Shown in pieces: positions 11,973 to 24,141 of a stretch of 60,000 nucleotides of DNA (its first letter is position 1; each line of letters opens with the position of its first letter). The position numbers were made by a program, and so were the translations under genes. Source of the stretch: Bolinopsis microptera (taxonomy: Eukaryota; Ctenophora; Tentaculata; Lobata; Bolinopsidae); NCBI RefSeq assembly GCF_026151205.1, contig NC_087079.1:6422169-6482168 (forward strand). Direction: 5' to 3'. The notes beneath the pieces were generated by a model. That model was not told the origin of the DNA. It made no database searches and worked only from the letters and a program-made list of their open reading frames with translations.

Positions 11973-14900
11973 CTAACCTATTTCTTTATGAGGTAATATC
12001 CTGCCCCCGTTAATATATAACTCATCTCGTATTTTAACATCCTCTCCTAACACACTTACTCCCTCCATTCTTACCTGTGGAGTAATAATACATGTCACAG
12101 CAAAAGACTATCACTATACGATTGTTCTAGAACTAGAATAGGGTTTCTAGTTTAAAATCAGGAAACTGGAGGGTTACTCAAAATTCCATTTTTATTGACA
12201 AATGGTAGTGGCTAATGTCTGAATATAAGGAAAATAAAATGAATTACATAATCTTCATATCAACCAACTTAATTAAGGGAACTGTAAGGATACCAGTATA
12301 ATTTCTAAATAGAAGGGAAAAGCCACTCGAGACTTTATGGTTGTATAACGTATGCTATCACTCAATACTCAACTAGTGCAGTAGAATAACGTATCCTATT
12401 TAATTCAATACTCAACCAGTGCAGTAGTATAACGTATCCTATTTAATTCAATACTCACCCACTTTCCAATGTTACATTTCCATCCTACGATAGAGTTATT
12501 TATCCAAGAATGAGAGCCAATTTTGCTTCCTTCCATTATAGTGGTTTTCTGCAAACAAACACCTAATGATATAAAATAATTAAAGAAGACATAATATCAT
12601 TATTATTATGATTACTATTGTGATTATAAATATAGAAACAAAATTCACAAGTTTTAACAATTAACCTCTGCAACGTGTTGCGCGCGGATACGCGAACATT
12701 GTGAATATGAAATAGGAGCTTTTTTATATTAAATTGTCTTCGCGCGTCACAAACTTGTGGCAGTTTGAGCGTTAATGTTCCGTATGCATGTCAGCGAACA
12801 CGTCATTTATCGTTAATAGAGAGTATCCGTGAATGAATAGATGTACAACGATTGCGGCTACAAATAGTTGTCAATAACGATCAAACTTTTTCAAAATCTT
12901 AATTCTTTAACTTATATTCTTATAGCTTGTCTTCCACAAAATTCTTATTGTTTCGATATTGTAGAAACATGACAATGAGCCCGCCAAATATATGATGAAA
13001 TTCTTTAACATTAATGTGAGTCTGGGATATTATTCACAAGTATATCTCAATAACAGAACCACTGCTCAGTCTATACCTCCGTACTTCTCAAGTAATGATA
13101 CAGTTTTAAATAACTAATGTACTAATGTACTAATATGAATAATCAACGTATTTGATAATTAGGCAACCATATTAGTACTTACCGTCTTCAATTACACAGT
13201 TTGGTCCTATGACGACATCAGGACCGATTTGGCAATTCCTACCAATAGTAGCGGTTTTGTCTACTAATACGTTACCTGGGAAATAAACATTTGAAAAAGG
13301 TAGTTATTAGCAATAGGTCTACTGGTCTAGGAGTATTCCACTTCTATAAATTAGATCTAGTAATATTTACTATGTGGAATATGTGTACATTGATTTCGTG
13401 TAATCAGAAGAACTTAACAATTTCACGGGACCTATTTAAATGTGAGCACATTCAATGCTTCCTGGTCAAACACGATCTTATTTATTTTTTCACACTATTT
13501 ATGTTACTATTTATTATTTATTATTAATTCATGTCATTATTTATTAAATGTGATTACGTGCGTGTTAATTAGGAACACTTTGAAGTTCATAAGTAAGAAA
13601 CCTGAAATTATTTATAATAAAATAATACTGCCACGTAAATATCTATTGCGAATGAAACAAAAGCGGGCAATTAAGTTTTATAAGTTTATATCGCAGTTCC
13701 AAATTTAAGAATTTAGATTATTTAAATACTAAAACTCTTACCTAAACATGACTCGTTTTTGCAGAGTAGTTCGGGTTTCGTTCTGGAAACATGATCCAGA
13801 TACATTGACGATCCGATGACGAAATCTTTAGGCTGTCCTACGTCCATCCAGTAACCTGAAAACATATATTTCAAACTAATTACAACACTTAAAATGTACT
13901 TTATCCATTAAATATACATGTGTAATGGGATGTGGATATTTCGACTTAGTGTAGTGATCCCACCAACTCCTAACAATATGTAAGATTGCGTCGCATTTCT
14001 CCAACGAGAGCATAAATAGTTCAAATTATCAAACACAGCCAGGATAATGTACTACTACTTTATAGTTTAAATTGGGTTGGGTTGCCTGCTACAGAACTCG
14101 CTTTAAACAAAACTTCCCGAGCAAGATGTCATCTTCATCTAGATGATGCATTTAGTAATAGAATTGACTTAAAACTGGTGCTGCTCTAATTTCCCATTGC
14201 ATAATTTGCATCCAGTAACTTTTTAACTGTATTCAACGTGTGCAATCTTACAGTGACAAGATCTTACAAGCAAGCTTGTGACACAGTAAACTCTGTAAAT
14301 TATCCCAAAATGTATATTGTATAACTGAATCTTGGCAAAGTACTCTAGCTAATACAGTTTACAATTACATAGTTCCTAGTTACATATTCAAATCTTTACA
14401 TATTTGTTTGTGTTTTAACCTGGAAGTTCCATGGCGAAGAGTTCTGCCTCTTTACACATTTCTGGGAAGATCTTCTTTTCTATGCTTGTCGGTTTCAACT
14501 GAGAATCAATATGTCTGTTAAAGAAAAGTTAAATGTGTGATGTACATGAATCGTCTTGTGAACAAGATAATTTACAATTTTCTGAGCTCTGTGTACAAAA
14601 TCAAAAGCTTACGGACAACTTTACTTTTGACAATTCAGAATGTAAAAAATATCCAATTTTGTTGGACATTTTCGATATTTTCAATATTCTGGATTGTTTA
14701 GATTGTCAGAATAGGTATGCATACAGTGCAATCCTTGAAATGAGGGAAATTTAGGCATCATTCCTTTTAACCTAAATAACGAAAATGATAAAAGCTACAT
14801 TTAAAATTACCTCAATACGCTCCAGAATAGTTGTGTTAAAGAGATAAAGTCCAGCGTTAATCTTATTGGACACAAAGCTGCTGGGTTTCTCCACAAATCT

Positions 14901-17900
14901 GTCAATTTTACCATCGTCCGAGTAGACCACCACACCATAGCGCGAGGGTTCCTCCACTTTTGTTACCTAGCAACGTGTTACCGTCAGTATTTTGTAACCT
15001 AGCAACGTGTTACCGTCAGTATTTTGTAACCTAGCAACGTGTTACCGTCAGTATTTTGTAACCTAGCAACGTGTTACCGTCAGTATTTTGTTACATAGCA
15101 ACGTGTTACCGTCAGTATTTTGTAACCTAGCAACGTGTTACCGTCAGTATTTTGTAACCTAGCAACGTGTAATCTCATTAAACTATATAAAAAAAATAAG
15201 TATAAAGAATAAGGAAAAGGAACGGGAATGAAGCCAATACCAGAAGTGAAACCCCACCAAAGAATAATTGATCCTTAGGTAGACCTGGTGAAATAAAGTA
15301 ACTGAACTGTAAGTTTGAGAAAAGACGGAAGGAATAAAGGAGAGAGGAAATAAAGTTATGTGAACATCATCAGCAGATGACTTGGCACACCGGTTTCGGG
15401 GGTTTAATACCTGTACCGGTTTAATGTGCCAAGACCCCCTAGCAATCACTCGTCAGTGATCACCTGTTCACGTTAAATGTGATGTCAAGGATGTCGCTGA
15501 CATCAAGTATACTGTATTTGTACAGAATACTAGGTCGGTCTTTCAGAAGCTTTCTGAATTTACTCTTCAGGAGTCTGTCATTATAACATCTTGAAAGAAG
15601 TGTCCTATAAAGGGTGTTGGTAGAACACAGAAAAGAATCAAGGTCAGAGATAATGGAAGAGTAACGAAGGACCTGACCGTAAAAAACATTATAACCAACA
15701 GAAGAGGAAATATTACCGTCAGTATTTTGTAACCTCGCAACGTGTTACCGTCAGTATATGGAAAGGAGGTGCAAGTCTGATTTGATACGTGACAGAGATG
15801 AATTAACCAGCTTTCAGAGATCCAGCCTCGACCAATCTTTAATCCTACTGTCACGTTTTTCGAAACATATTTTCTATAATCGCCGACATCAAATTTACCG
15901 CATATCTAATGACAACACAAGTAATGATCTACAATAAAATTGGTCAGAAATTTCTGATTTGATTACTGTTTGACATCACAATACTAAATGTATGCGCTCA
16001 TTATTTAGTAGATCTCTATGACTTTTTGACTTACACAGATGGTTCCTTCGCAGCCATGTTTTGAATGGAAATCTAACATGTTCTTGAAGGGGTAACCACA
16101 CACAACATCTGCGTTCAGCACAAAGAAGGGCTTCTCAGCATTCTCCAGTAACATCTCTCTGGCTAGAGCTAGTGGTCCAGCTGAAATGGGAATACGTAAA
16201 GATATATTTGTGATCTGTATGTTAATATTTTAGCGTGCTGGAAGAATTATAAGAATTAAGAAAGTTTACAATGCGTTTATCAAATCGAATGTTAGATAAG
16301 GTAGTTCATAACTTAAAACTAAAGCTCTCACAACCCCACCTGTCCCCAGGGGTTGGTCCTCGTAAGACATAGATATTCGTATGCCAAGTCTCTCCTCGTG
16401 TTTCTTGAGCTCCGTCTCCATGATATCAGCTCGGTACCCTACACCCAGTATCACGTGATCCACACCTGCTTCCACTAGGGCTTCTATCTGGGGGTAGGAA
16501 TTTGTGGAATGTAGTGGGGTTTAGGAATTTGTGGAATGTAGTGGGGGTTTAGGAATTTATCATGATGCACATTTATTACTTACTTTTATTGTAAAAGTTA
16601 TAGTTTAAAGAATATTGACAGCTTTAATAGCAACATTTTTGCAAATTTTATTAGATAAAAAGGGATGCCATGAGTTTGATGCATCTCTACTGAGATTCTT
16701 CAAGTGCTACCTTGAAAACAGATACCAAAGGGTTGTCATTGGAAATAAAATGTCTGCTCCCTGTCAGGTTAGATCAGGTGTCCCCCAGGGCTCAATTTTA
16801 GGGCCTACTTTATTTATACTTTTTCTTAATGACATTACAGAGGATTTGTCACCGGAAACAAATATAACCATGTATGCTGATGATACAAAAATATGGCGTA
16901 GAATCACGTCCCAGGATGACCATTGGCTGCTCCAGCGGGATATTAACAGTCTTCAAAATTGGGCTCATCATAATAAGATGGTGTTTCACCCTTCAAAAAG
17001 TCACGTTCTTTCTATTACCCGAGCATATTCTATGAATCGTAGTGTTAATTTTGTGTACTCAATGAATGAAACGGCTATCGAATACACAGACATTGAAAAA
17101 GATCTTGGAGTACATATCAATAGTAAGTTAGATTGGTCACATCACTGTGATATGATATACTCTAAGGCTAGTCAGAGGTTAGGCCTTCTAAAAAGAACAT
17201 GTTACTTCACCAAGAACACTAAAAAACGTCGGGCCTTCTATCTATCTCAGGTTAGAAGTCATTTCGAACACTGCACAATTATCTGGCGGCCTCATTCAGA
17301 AACCTCGGTGGAGAAACTTGAATCGATACAAAAAAGAGGTATCAAGTGGATCCTTAATGATATTTACTTGAGCCTTAGGGACAAAAAAAGGTATTTCATA
17401 GCGTGTAAGGAACTAAATATCCTTCCACTCTCGGTAAGGTTTGATTACAAGGATATATTATATTTTCATAATATTTTTATGACATGTCAGTTGTGACATT
17501 TCCACCTTACTTACGACGTTTCATGGGAAGTAGGTTAAGGCGATCACATCTAGACGATCTTAGTATGATTAGTGACATTTCTCCTCAAGTTCCACAAAAC
17601 CTTACGTCAAGCCAGACCAGATGTTCAGGCATATCTAAGTCTTACTTTTACAGAGCACACATTCTTTGGAATAAACTCCCTTATGAATTAAGGGAAATCT
17701 CAAGGCCATCCGTGTTTAAAACCCATTTAAATAAGTACCTCTGGACAGTTCTAAACGACCATATAACATCCTCTGACAGTTAAACAATTTACCTTAATGT
17801 AACTATATTGTCTAAATATAAATTGATAAAAAGTATAATTAATAAAATATGTTAAATTAAATAAAGTGTGTTTATAATTATGATTTATGGTACATTGTTA

Positions 17901-18443
17901 TTTATTATATTTATATTTTAGGCTGTAACCTTATTAGTTCAATGGAATAAACCTAGCATGCCTTGGTTGCAGCATCGCTTCACTTATAGGTGCATTTAGG
18001 GCCCGATGTAATTGCTATGATCAGTTTACTGGTCAACTGGTGTTTCGGTGTCCCTTATTTTGTTTACACTCGGTCACTTGTCAAGGCATGTAAGGTCATT
18101 CGGCGATATTTTCTTTGAAATAAAATGATGTATTTGTGTAACAATTTGAAAGTTTATTGATTAAAAAAAATATATAGTTTGAATTGATTATTGTAGATGT
18201 TAACTGTGTACAATACTGATGTACTGCAGAAGAAGAATACCATTTTGAGATAAAACCTGTCAAACACTGCTTTCAGCAATACTCATAAGACAGAAAATTA
18301 TGCCTACACGTCTTAAATAAGATTAAACAAACCTGATGAACGACGGTTGGTTTATTGCAGAATTCCACCAGAGGTTTAGGAAGACTGAGCGTTAAAGGAC
18401 GGAGCCTTGTGCCAAACCCTCCCACTAAAATCAGAGCTTTCAT
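11973..18443 (-). CDS. GMPPB: Mannose-1-phosphate guanylyltransferase beta (GDP-mannose pyrophosphorylase B)
   Basis: Makes GDP-mannose from mannose-1-phosphate and GTP in the cytosol for N-glycans, GPI anchors and O-mannosylation. Exons on the minus strand, in order: 18333-18443, 16340-16487, 16035-16180, 14811-14966, 14420-14498, 13742-13855, 13183-13275, 12459-12548, 11973-12074. The nucleotidyltransferase signature [11 protein letters not shown] is at residues 8-18; later come FFVLNADVV, the FVEKP and NKINAGLY segments, [12 protein letters not shown], and the left-handed beta-helix region ([29 protein letters not shown]). Frame holds across all junctions except between exons 7 and 8: a phase mismatch and a gap of about five residues point to an unlocated micro-exon. 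The final residues (SVPEPRIIM-like in other animals) are not found; the visible frame stops right after HKEIG, or a donor ATAG/GTTAG leads to a tiny last exon. Start: ATG right after an acceptor-like TTGTAG. Confidence 0.92.
12343..12458. repeat. Donor-anchored 42/43 bp tandem repeat, GMPPB intron 8
   Basis: In gene direction the first intron base after exon 8 starts a unit GTGAGTATTGAATTAAATAG of 42 bp (12458-12417). It is followed by a 43 bp copy beginning GTTGAGTATTG (12416-12374) and a partial third copy (12373-12343). Each copy starts with the donor or a one-base variant of it. Confidence 0.88.
14961..15170. repeat. 32 bp minisatellite (6.6 copies) at GMPPB intron 3 acceptor
   Basis: Tandem units of 32 bp with core CCTAGCAACGTGTTACCGTC. 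Read in gene direction, each contains GTTGCTAG/GTTACAAAA, a copy of the true acceptor and of the first bases of exon 4 (CTAG/GTAACAAAA). The first unit overlaps the exon start at 14961-14966. Another 1.4 copies appear 540 bp away (about 15711-15757). Confidence 0.92.
15171..15760. repeat. Insert-like sequence splitting the 32 bp minisatellite
   Basis: This ~540 bp stretch separates the main 32-bp array from the stray 1.4 units at 15711-15757, as if inserted into the array. It contains an imperfect palindrome CTTGGCACACCGGT...CGGTTTAATGTGCCAAG (about 15380-15434). I recognise no domain. Confidence 0.4.
16490..16558. repeat. 26/27 bp tandem repeat at GMPPB intron 1 acceptor
   Basis: Units with core TAGGAATTTGTGGAATGTAG at 16490-16515, 16516-16542 and a partial at 16543-16558. 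In gene direction each ends in a polypyrimidine CCCCCA stretch; the last one is the real acceptor CCCCCAG of exon 2. Confidence 0.85.
16600..17783 (+). mobile_element. Jockey/CR1-type non-LTR retrotransposon fragment
   Basis: Encodes the C-terminal half of a reverse transcriptase: [20 protein letters not shown], the catalytic YADDTKIW box, then a thumb region with [16 protein letters not shown] and a tail with [13 protein letters not shown]. The 5' endonuclease and early RT are missing. A one-base frameshift near 17470-17490 moves the reading frame for the last ~95 residues, so the copy is inactive. It sits in intron 1 of GMPPB on the opposite strand. An AT-rich 3' tail with AATAAA-like words follows to about 17960. 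Confidence 0.88.
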
Positions 18444-20468
18444 CCTACAATGATGATAATATTAAAATATGATACTATAAATGCACAATTCAGTAGATCT
18501 GGAATTCAAAAGAGCCTTGTGTAGGTTAAATGTTTATCAAAACCAAGACAAAAGGGCTGGTTTTGACAGTCGCTGTGGGCACTAGTTATTGTTCATGGGT
18601 ACACTTATTAGTGGATATTTCATAAAAAGAGAAATAAAATAATAAAATTTGCATAACAATAGATTCCCCCTCCGATAACTTGCCACGATATCTCCATTAT
18701 CTCCACATAGATAACTCCGCAACCTCCATCAGGGTTAACATACTCCAGCTGCAGGCAGAGCATCCTGCATGCAGCTACTCTCTCATGCTATTCTTTCGTG
18801 GGCCATCTATAGGTCCGGGTTTTTTCTTTTTTTAAACCATTATTTACGATGGTCGTTGGTCGTCCCAGTATAGACAAACAAGTACCCTAGAATGTAGAAA
18901 AGCAGGTGCTGGGAAAGTGACTACACGGATTTCCCCCTCCAGTTATTGCATTAGTAATTGTTATACAGCCTTTTATTGAACAGATGCCTTCATAAGTTCA
19001 TATGACTCTGTGAAAAGTTGTCTGTTTTCACGGCATAGCACTGGTTGTTTTGTTATAGATAGTTCACTGTTTGAGATTGCAAGGTTTTCTTGTTTTAATT
19101 AGAGGTGTTAAATTATATAATCAATATTCACATTAAAAATGTGATGACGAAATTTATTTCAAACAAAATATGTAACTGTGAAATAGTTTTCAACTGTAAA
19201 ATAGTTTTTAACGAAACTATTTCAGAATATGAGTATGACGTAGAAATTTCGATACGTTATTCAGCTATCTATTTCCATTAGAATCTGTCTTCACTGAGTC
19301 TATTCAGTATTCAGACAAAATCAGAAATTTGAGTGAAGGAAACATCAAATGGTGAGACTCAATAATAATACAGTTACACGACTCAAACAGACTATTGACC
19401 TACCTTAAGGTCAATAATTTTGGTTTACTCAAGTTGCAAAGCTGCAATAAACATATTGCAAAGAATATTTCTCTCTGAAATTGACGATTGCCTCGATCTT
19501 TCGGTTTCAGCTTAACTCACTAGGCCCTAGGTCATGAGTAGAACCGAAGGATCAGAATATATGTTGCTTGTTGCTCGTATTAACTATAAAACATCAATTT
19601 TGAGGGATAAAGAAGTGTTTATAGGTTCTGAAACCTATTTAAGTCAATTTCTCGTGCAATTTTAGGTGCAGAACAGTTATCAAAATGAATTAATAACAAG
19701 GTCAATTTCTCGGTTATTTTTGAGCTTTTGTTCAGAAAATAATTCGGGACCTTCAAAGGGGTGTAACAAGAAGGAGTTACAAGTGTTACAAGCTCTGAGC
19801 CAGGTAGTGACAGTTTCAAGAATTCATGGGTCTGTTGCATTGACATTTACTTTTTATGATTATGTATATATAATATACATTTACTTTTGGAGTTTTGACG
19901 CGGGCGTGCAGCTAGCAGGAGTTGCACGCTGTGGGTACGGCGAGAAGGCTTCCCTCTTACTGTGGAGGCCAGAAACCGTTGACCGTAACCGAGAGAGCTA
20001 GAGAGAGAAATACCTCACCTCCCCACGAGAATCCACATCTATTATTAGCTTTAAGGACAAGTGTAAGTGAAATCTCAATCTCCCATGTCTGTGTTGACAA
20101 TAGACTTAATTTCTAACAAAGAATTGTGCTCTAGTATTTTTTGTAAACAATGAAATCATCAAGAAGTTCTTTATCAAACACTGCTCCAATATGGAGTAAT
20201 TGCAGAAGTATTATAATCTGACCATTGAAATATACAGGCATTTGAGCTGTCTAGATTTTGATATTGTAGTAGCCTTTCACTACTGCTTTCATTACTGTCT
20301 TGTAATTTCTCTATTCTCACATGTTATCTGGAATGAGCAGTCGATTTGTTATCATAAATTAAAAACGTTCTCGTTTTTCGATGCTTTATGTATTAAGCAT
20401 GTGAAGCTTGTGAAAATGCTTTCAGTACTGCCTTGTAATTTCTCTATTCCCAAAATCCCAAAGAAATC
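18444..20468. other. Gap between GMPPB and the GPCR gene
   Basis: Nothing recognisable as a gene. The short open frames have no start context, splice pattern or domain. The GMPPB promoter should lie at the left end. A short duplication is seen upstream of the GPCR: CTTGTAATTTCTCTATTC occurs at about 20299-20316 and again at about 20432-20449. Confidence 0.5.
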
Positions 20469-21338
20469 ATGGCCGAGGACCAGACACTGATAGATTCTCT
20501 GAAGTTTGAAATTCCTGCTGCCAGTGCAGTCCTTAGCATTTTTGGAACACTGGCTAATTCAGTATCCTTGACCTACTTCATAAAGAAAGAAGAAAAAGGT
20601 ATTGGCGATAAACTACTGATGCTGCTGAATAGCATAGATCTACTACTCTGTATTACTGCGACAACATTGACCTGCCTTATTTCGTTATGGGTTCAAGAAG
20701 ACAATGCAGATAGACCAGAAATGATTGTAGCTCTTTTTCTGTTGACTGTCATCTACTTACTTCTGATAGATGGGACAGCGTTTGTGACTTGTCTGCTTAG
20801 CGTAACAAGAGGAATAAGCATCGCTTTTCCTTTTTATCAGATAAAGGGTAAGTTACTAGTGATAGTAGGAGTGGTGGTGTTTATCATGATGGAGTTGAGT
20901 AGCATATTAACCGCAATATTTACTACAAACAAAATTATCGGAGCTTTGGTCTCCCGGATAGGGATGGGTTCACTGATGATACTGGTGGTGGTGTCTGCTA
21001 CTGTTGTATCTGTATACAAGCTGACAAGAAATGATCTCCAGGGTGCAGCAGAAAGAGTGGACAGGAACAACAGGAAAGCTACATGGACAGTGGTTTTCCT
21101 CTCAGCACTCTTCTTTGTTTTTAACTCCATCTTACTGGGAGTTACGGTTGCTTATGTAATCTTACCTATGAGTGCTCCTAATTCAGAAAACAAATCATCT
21201 TATTGGGTTTTCTTAGGGCTATTGTTTGCAATCCCCCTTAATTCTACCATAAATCCAATTGTTTATTTGGTACGAATAAGTGATATGCGTCGTTTCTTGA
21301 AGGAATGCTTATCAAAACTGTCAAACATTATGCAGTGA
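20469..21338 (+). CDS. Rhodopsin-type G-protein-coupled receptor (orphan), intronless
   Basis: A 289-residue seven-helix membrane protein in one exon, starting MAEDQTLID. TM1 holds GTLANSVSL (GxxxN), TM2 has LNSIDLLLC (the conserved Asp), TM3 ends SVTRGISIAFPF, and TM7 has NPIVYLVR (NPxxY). The DRY motif at the end of TM3 is replaced by TRG, which is common in orphan receptors of non-bilaterian animals. Extracellular and intracellular tails are very short, about 20 residues each. Ligand and coupling cannot be told from the sequence. I judge the closest relatives to be cnidarian lineage-specific receptors, from general resemblance only. Confidence 0.85.
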   Translation: MAEDQTLIDSLKFEIPAASAVLSIFGTLANSVSLTYFIKKEEKGIGDKLLMLLNSIDLLLCITATTLTCLISLWVQEDNADRPEMIVALFLLTVIYLLLIDGTAFVTCLLSVTRGISIAFPFYQIKGKLLVIVGVVVFIMMELSSILTAIFTTNKIIGALVSRIGMGSLMILVVVSATVVSVYKLTRNDLQGAAERVDRNNRKATWTVVFLSALFFVFNSILLGVTVAYVILPMSAPNSENKSSYWVFLGLLFAIPLNSTINPIVYLVRISDMRRFLKECLSKLSNIMQ

Positions 21339-21570
21339 AACAAGCTACTTGGCAACTTCAGTGAAAACTTTCACCTTCTCATTTATTTTTAATTAAAATA
21401 TTCCGCTATCCCAGGTCAAGATCCTTAACTATCTAGCCATCTCCAAGCCGACCAATCACACAAGATTGCCCAGTTTGATGTATCAAACTTTTGTTTTTAT
21501 TAGTTCCATACGACCAATAATTGGTCGTTCACACGCAAATAATTTCCAATTAGCAAATAAATAGTTTTTC

Positions 21571-21690
21571 TGCCGCGCTAGTTTTTTATGGTCGTATGGC
21601 GACTGAACGACCATATTTTGACTATCTAGCAAGTGCCGCGCTAGTTTTTTTTGGTCGTATGGCGACTGAACGACCATATTTTAAATTTGG
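21571..21690. repeat. 63 bp tandem repeat with hairpin
   Basis: Two units (21571-21633 and 21634-21687) share TGGTCGTATGGCGACTGAAC. Within each, TGGTCGT and ACGACCA can pair. Related inverted words (CATACGACCAATAATTGGTC) stand just upstream near 21508. Confidence 0.75.
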
Positions 21691-22099
21691 CGCCAAATCT
21701 AGCTAGTTAAAATTGGTCGCCCGATTTGACCAAATTTACTATATAAATCCGCAATTCTGTAAAAACAAGTTCAGTTGTCATGGTGACGACCAAAACTGGG
21801 ACAAACAATCCCTCTCCAGCTATAGTGTCTGGTGAATGGTGATAATATAAAGCGGTATTTTAAACTTTAGCATTCAAAATTGTATGGATTCAAGTTGGTT
21901 CCTTTAGTCTAGATTCATTTAGAAAATTCTCGAAGTTCGAGTGGTACAGTATTATTAGGGTTTGGCTTAAGGAAGCTTCACATCGACCGATTTTCACAAA
22001 TCAATTTATTATTGTAGCTACAGCTGTCATTATCCTTTACCATAATTACCTTTTAATTCCCAGGATGTGCTCATGAAATCATCTTGAACAGTGCAAGTG

Positions 22100-22702
22100 G
22101 GAGGGAGGTGAGTCCAGCCACATACAGGGAACTCATATGTTCTAGGTGAAGTAAGCTTTGCATCCTAGAATCATCCAAGACCACAGTGCTAGTGTAAACA
22201 CCAACAGTACTTTATAAGTGCATTTCCAATTTCCTTGCTCCCGCAATGTATTGCGACTCACCATTCGGTATCACAATTGTTACATTTCGCCTGGACGTTG
22301 TAGCATCAACAATCAATATCGTTTGCTTACAAGCGACATGTCTATAGCAAGCTTCAGATTCACAAGTCGCACACAAAATATCAACATAATGCCGAAGTCA
22401 CTTCTAGAGTGACGTATCAAACAGTATACTAATGTACGAAAACGTGGCCCTCAATCGATATAACGAGTTGAGGAGCGCATGTTTAAACATGGTGGTGGAC
22501 TATATAAACTGCTTGAAAAATATATCCTTGCGTTTCAAATAAATCAAAGAATTATCAGAAATTTTTAATCTAATTTCAAAATTTACGATTTCATACTCAT
22601 CTGGTAATTATTTCAATGGATACACTAAGCACTGTTATACTCTAGATGATTCTAGGATACGAAGCTTGCTCCCCTGCACGTGGCTAGACTCACCTCCCTC
22701 CC
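22100..22702. mobile_element. Inverted-repeat element, ~600 bp
   Basis: Imperfect inverted arms of 100 or more bases. GGGAGGGAGGTGAGTC at the left pairs with GACTCACCTCCCTCCC at the right; the inner words AGCCAC, ATCCTAGAATCATC and CAGTGCT also recur in inverse order. No open frame of note. It looks like a non-autonomous foldback element. Confidence 0.7.
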
Positions 22703-22939
22703 GGATCCCTCTGGAGAAACTAATAATACTGACACTTAACCATCGGTATCATATGACATATATCACTTACTGTGCCAGTTTATCAAACGCACTCACTGCC
22801 TAGTAATAAGTTTCTGAATGTAATAATGTAATAATGTACCATTAGTCGTGAAACTGAAGACATGTCGTCTCATTTCACGACTACTCAATTAACTTGAAGT
22901 TTAATTGTTTATGATAGACACACCGAGACTGATATCACT

Positions 22940-23040
22940 CTCACGAGGCTGAGCCAGCCGAAGGCTGGCGAGGCCGAGATTGAGAATGACTTCACTCTAA
23001 CGAGGCCGAGCCAGCCGAAGGCTGGCGAGGCCGAGTGTGT
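22940..23040. repeat. Tandem hairpin repeat
   Basis: Two ~60 bp units, each with GAGCCAGCCGAAGGCTGGCG followed by AGGCCGAG. The CCAGCC-GAA-GGCTGG core is a perfect short hairpin. Confidence 0.8.
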
Positions 23041-23857
23041 AAAAACGACCATCAAAAACGCCATAGGCGACCATTTCAAACTAATCTTGACCTGGGTCCG
23101 CTATTTAGTATAAAGTCTTTTTTATTTTATATACCATACCAGTTGTTGTAGTTGGGCTTTTAGCCAGAACAAGTAGACAAGTAATACTCTGCTTTAACAT
23201 ACAACTCTAAGGGACCTAAATAGGGAATAGGCAATAGTTAGTACAATGTAATTAATATAGATAATAACATCACAACAACTTCCCCATTAAGTTGAGATAT
23301 AGCTAGATTGGTTGTGATTTGAGAATTTAATTTTTTTAATTCCGGGTAACATGATTTATGATTTGCATAATATGTTCACTGTTAAAGAGTGTTCAATATT
23401 CTATAGGGACATTTTCAGACATCTAAGGGTTAAGGTTTGAGCTAGGTTTGGGTAATATATGCTATGGTTATGCGGGGGCCTAAAACGTTGAGACACATGA
23501 GTGGCTAAGTTGTATCACGTCGTGACCCACACAGTCGTTTCACTATGGTGTAGAGTTTCTACGATACAGGGGGAGCCGCGCACTCGTGCGCGGCGGGTCA
23601 TACAACGTATGACAATGGCTAAGTATTTGGGTTTAAATGTCACGACAATTTCAAAGAATTAGATGTCTAGCACCAAGCATTGGTGACGAAGTATGTTGTT
23701 TTGTAATTGTAATCTATAGCTATTAATTAAGTTGCTTTCCTTACAACTAAAAGGCAGTGTTTTATTATGTTATGATAATTTTTGAATTTTAAACTGAAAT
23801 GACATATTAAATAAAACCTGTCAAACAATTACACCATACACTAAGCCACTAAGGGGT

Positions 23858-24141
23858 CGTTCACATATTACGTTCACATAGCCATGTGTATACGCGTACT
23901 GCGTGACGCGCTTGTTTCACAAGTTGAATATATCCTCCTTTGCCGCCTTTGGCGGTCGCGCGCTACTGCAAGCGAGAGGGCTCTGGTATGGTTAGAGCAA
24001 CATATTACGTAATCAGCTGAGGGGGGTTTCCGAATGATTACTCTAGTGTAATTTTGACACAATAGCTATGTGTAAAACTGATTACGGGGGGGGGGGGGGG
24101 GGGTAAAAATGTTCCAAAAAATGATTACGTAATATGTGAAC
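23858..24141. mobile_element. Short TIR element with CGTTCACATATTACGT ends
   Basis: GTTCACATATTACGT at 23859-23873 matches ACGTAATATGTGAAC at 24127-24141 as a perfect 15 bp inverted repeat. The interior has no coding sequence and carries an 18 G run (24086-24103). The element at 44159-44312 has related ends. Confidence 0.65.

Noticed and set aside
13442-13708. 88-codon frame in GMPPB intron 6
   Set aside because: AT-driven composition, no family features, inside an intron.
14961-15170. 32-bp direct repeats resembling a CRISPR array
   Set aside because: Units are head to tail with no spacers, in an intron of an animal gene.
19619-20116. Overlapping short frames between GMPPB and the GPCR
   Set aside because: No start context, splice pattern or similarity seen.
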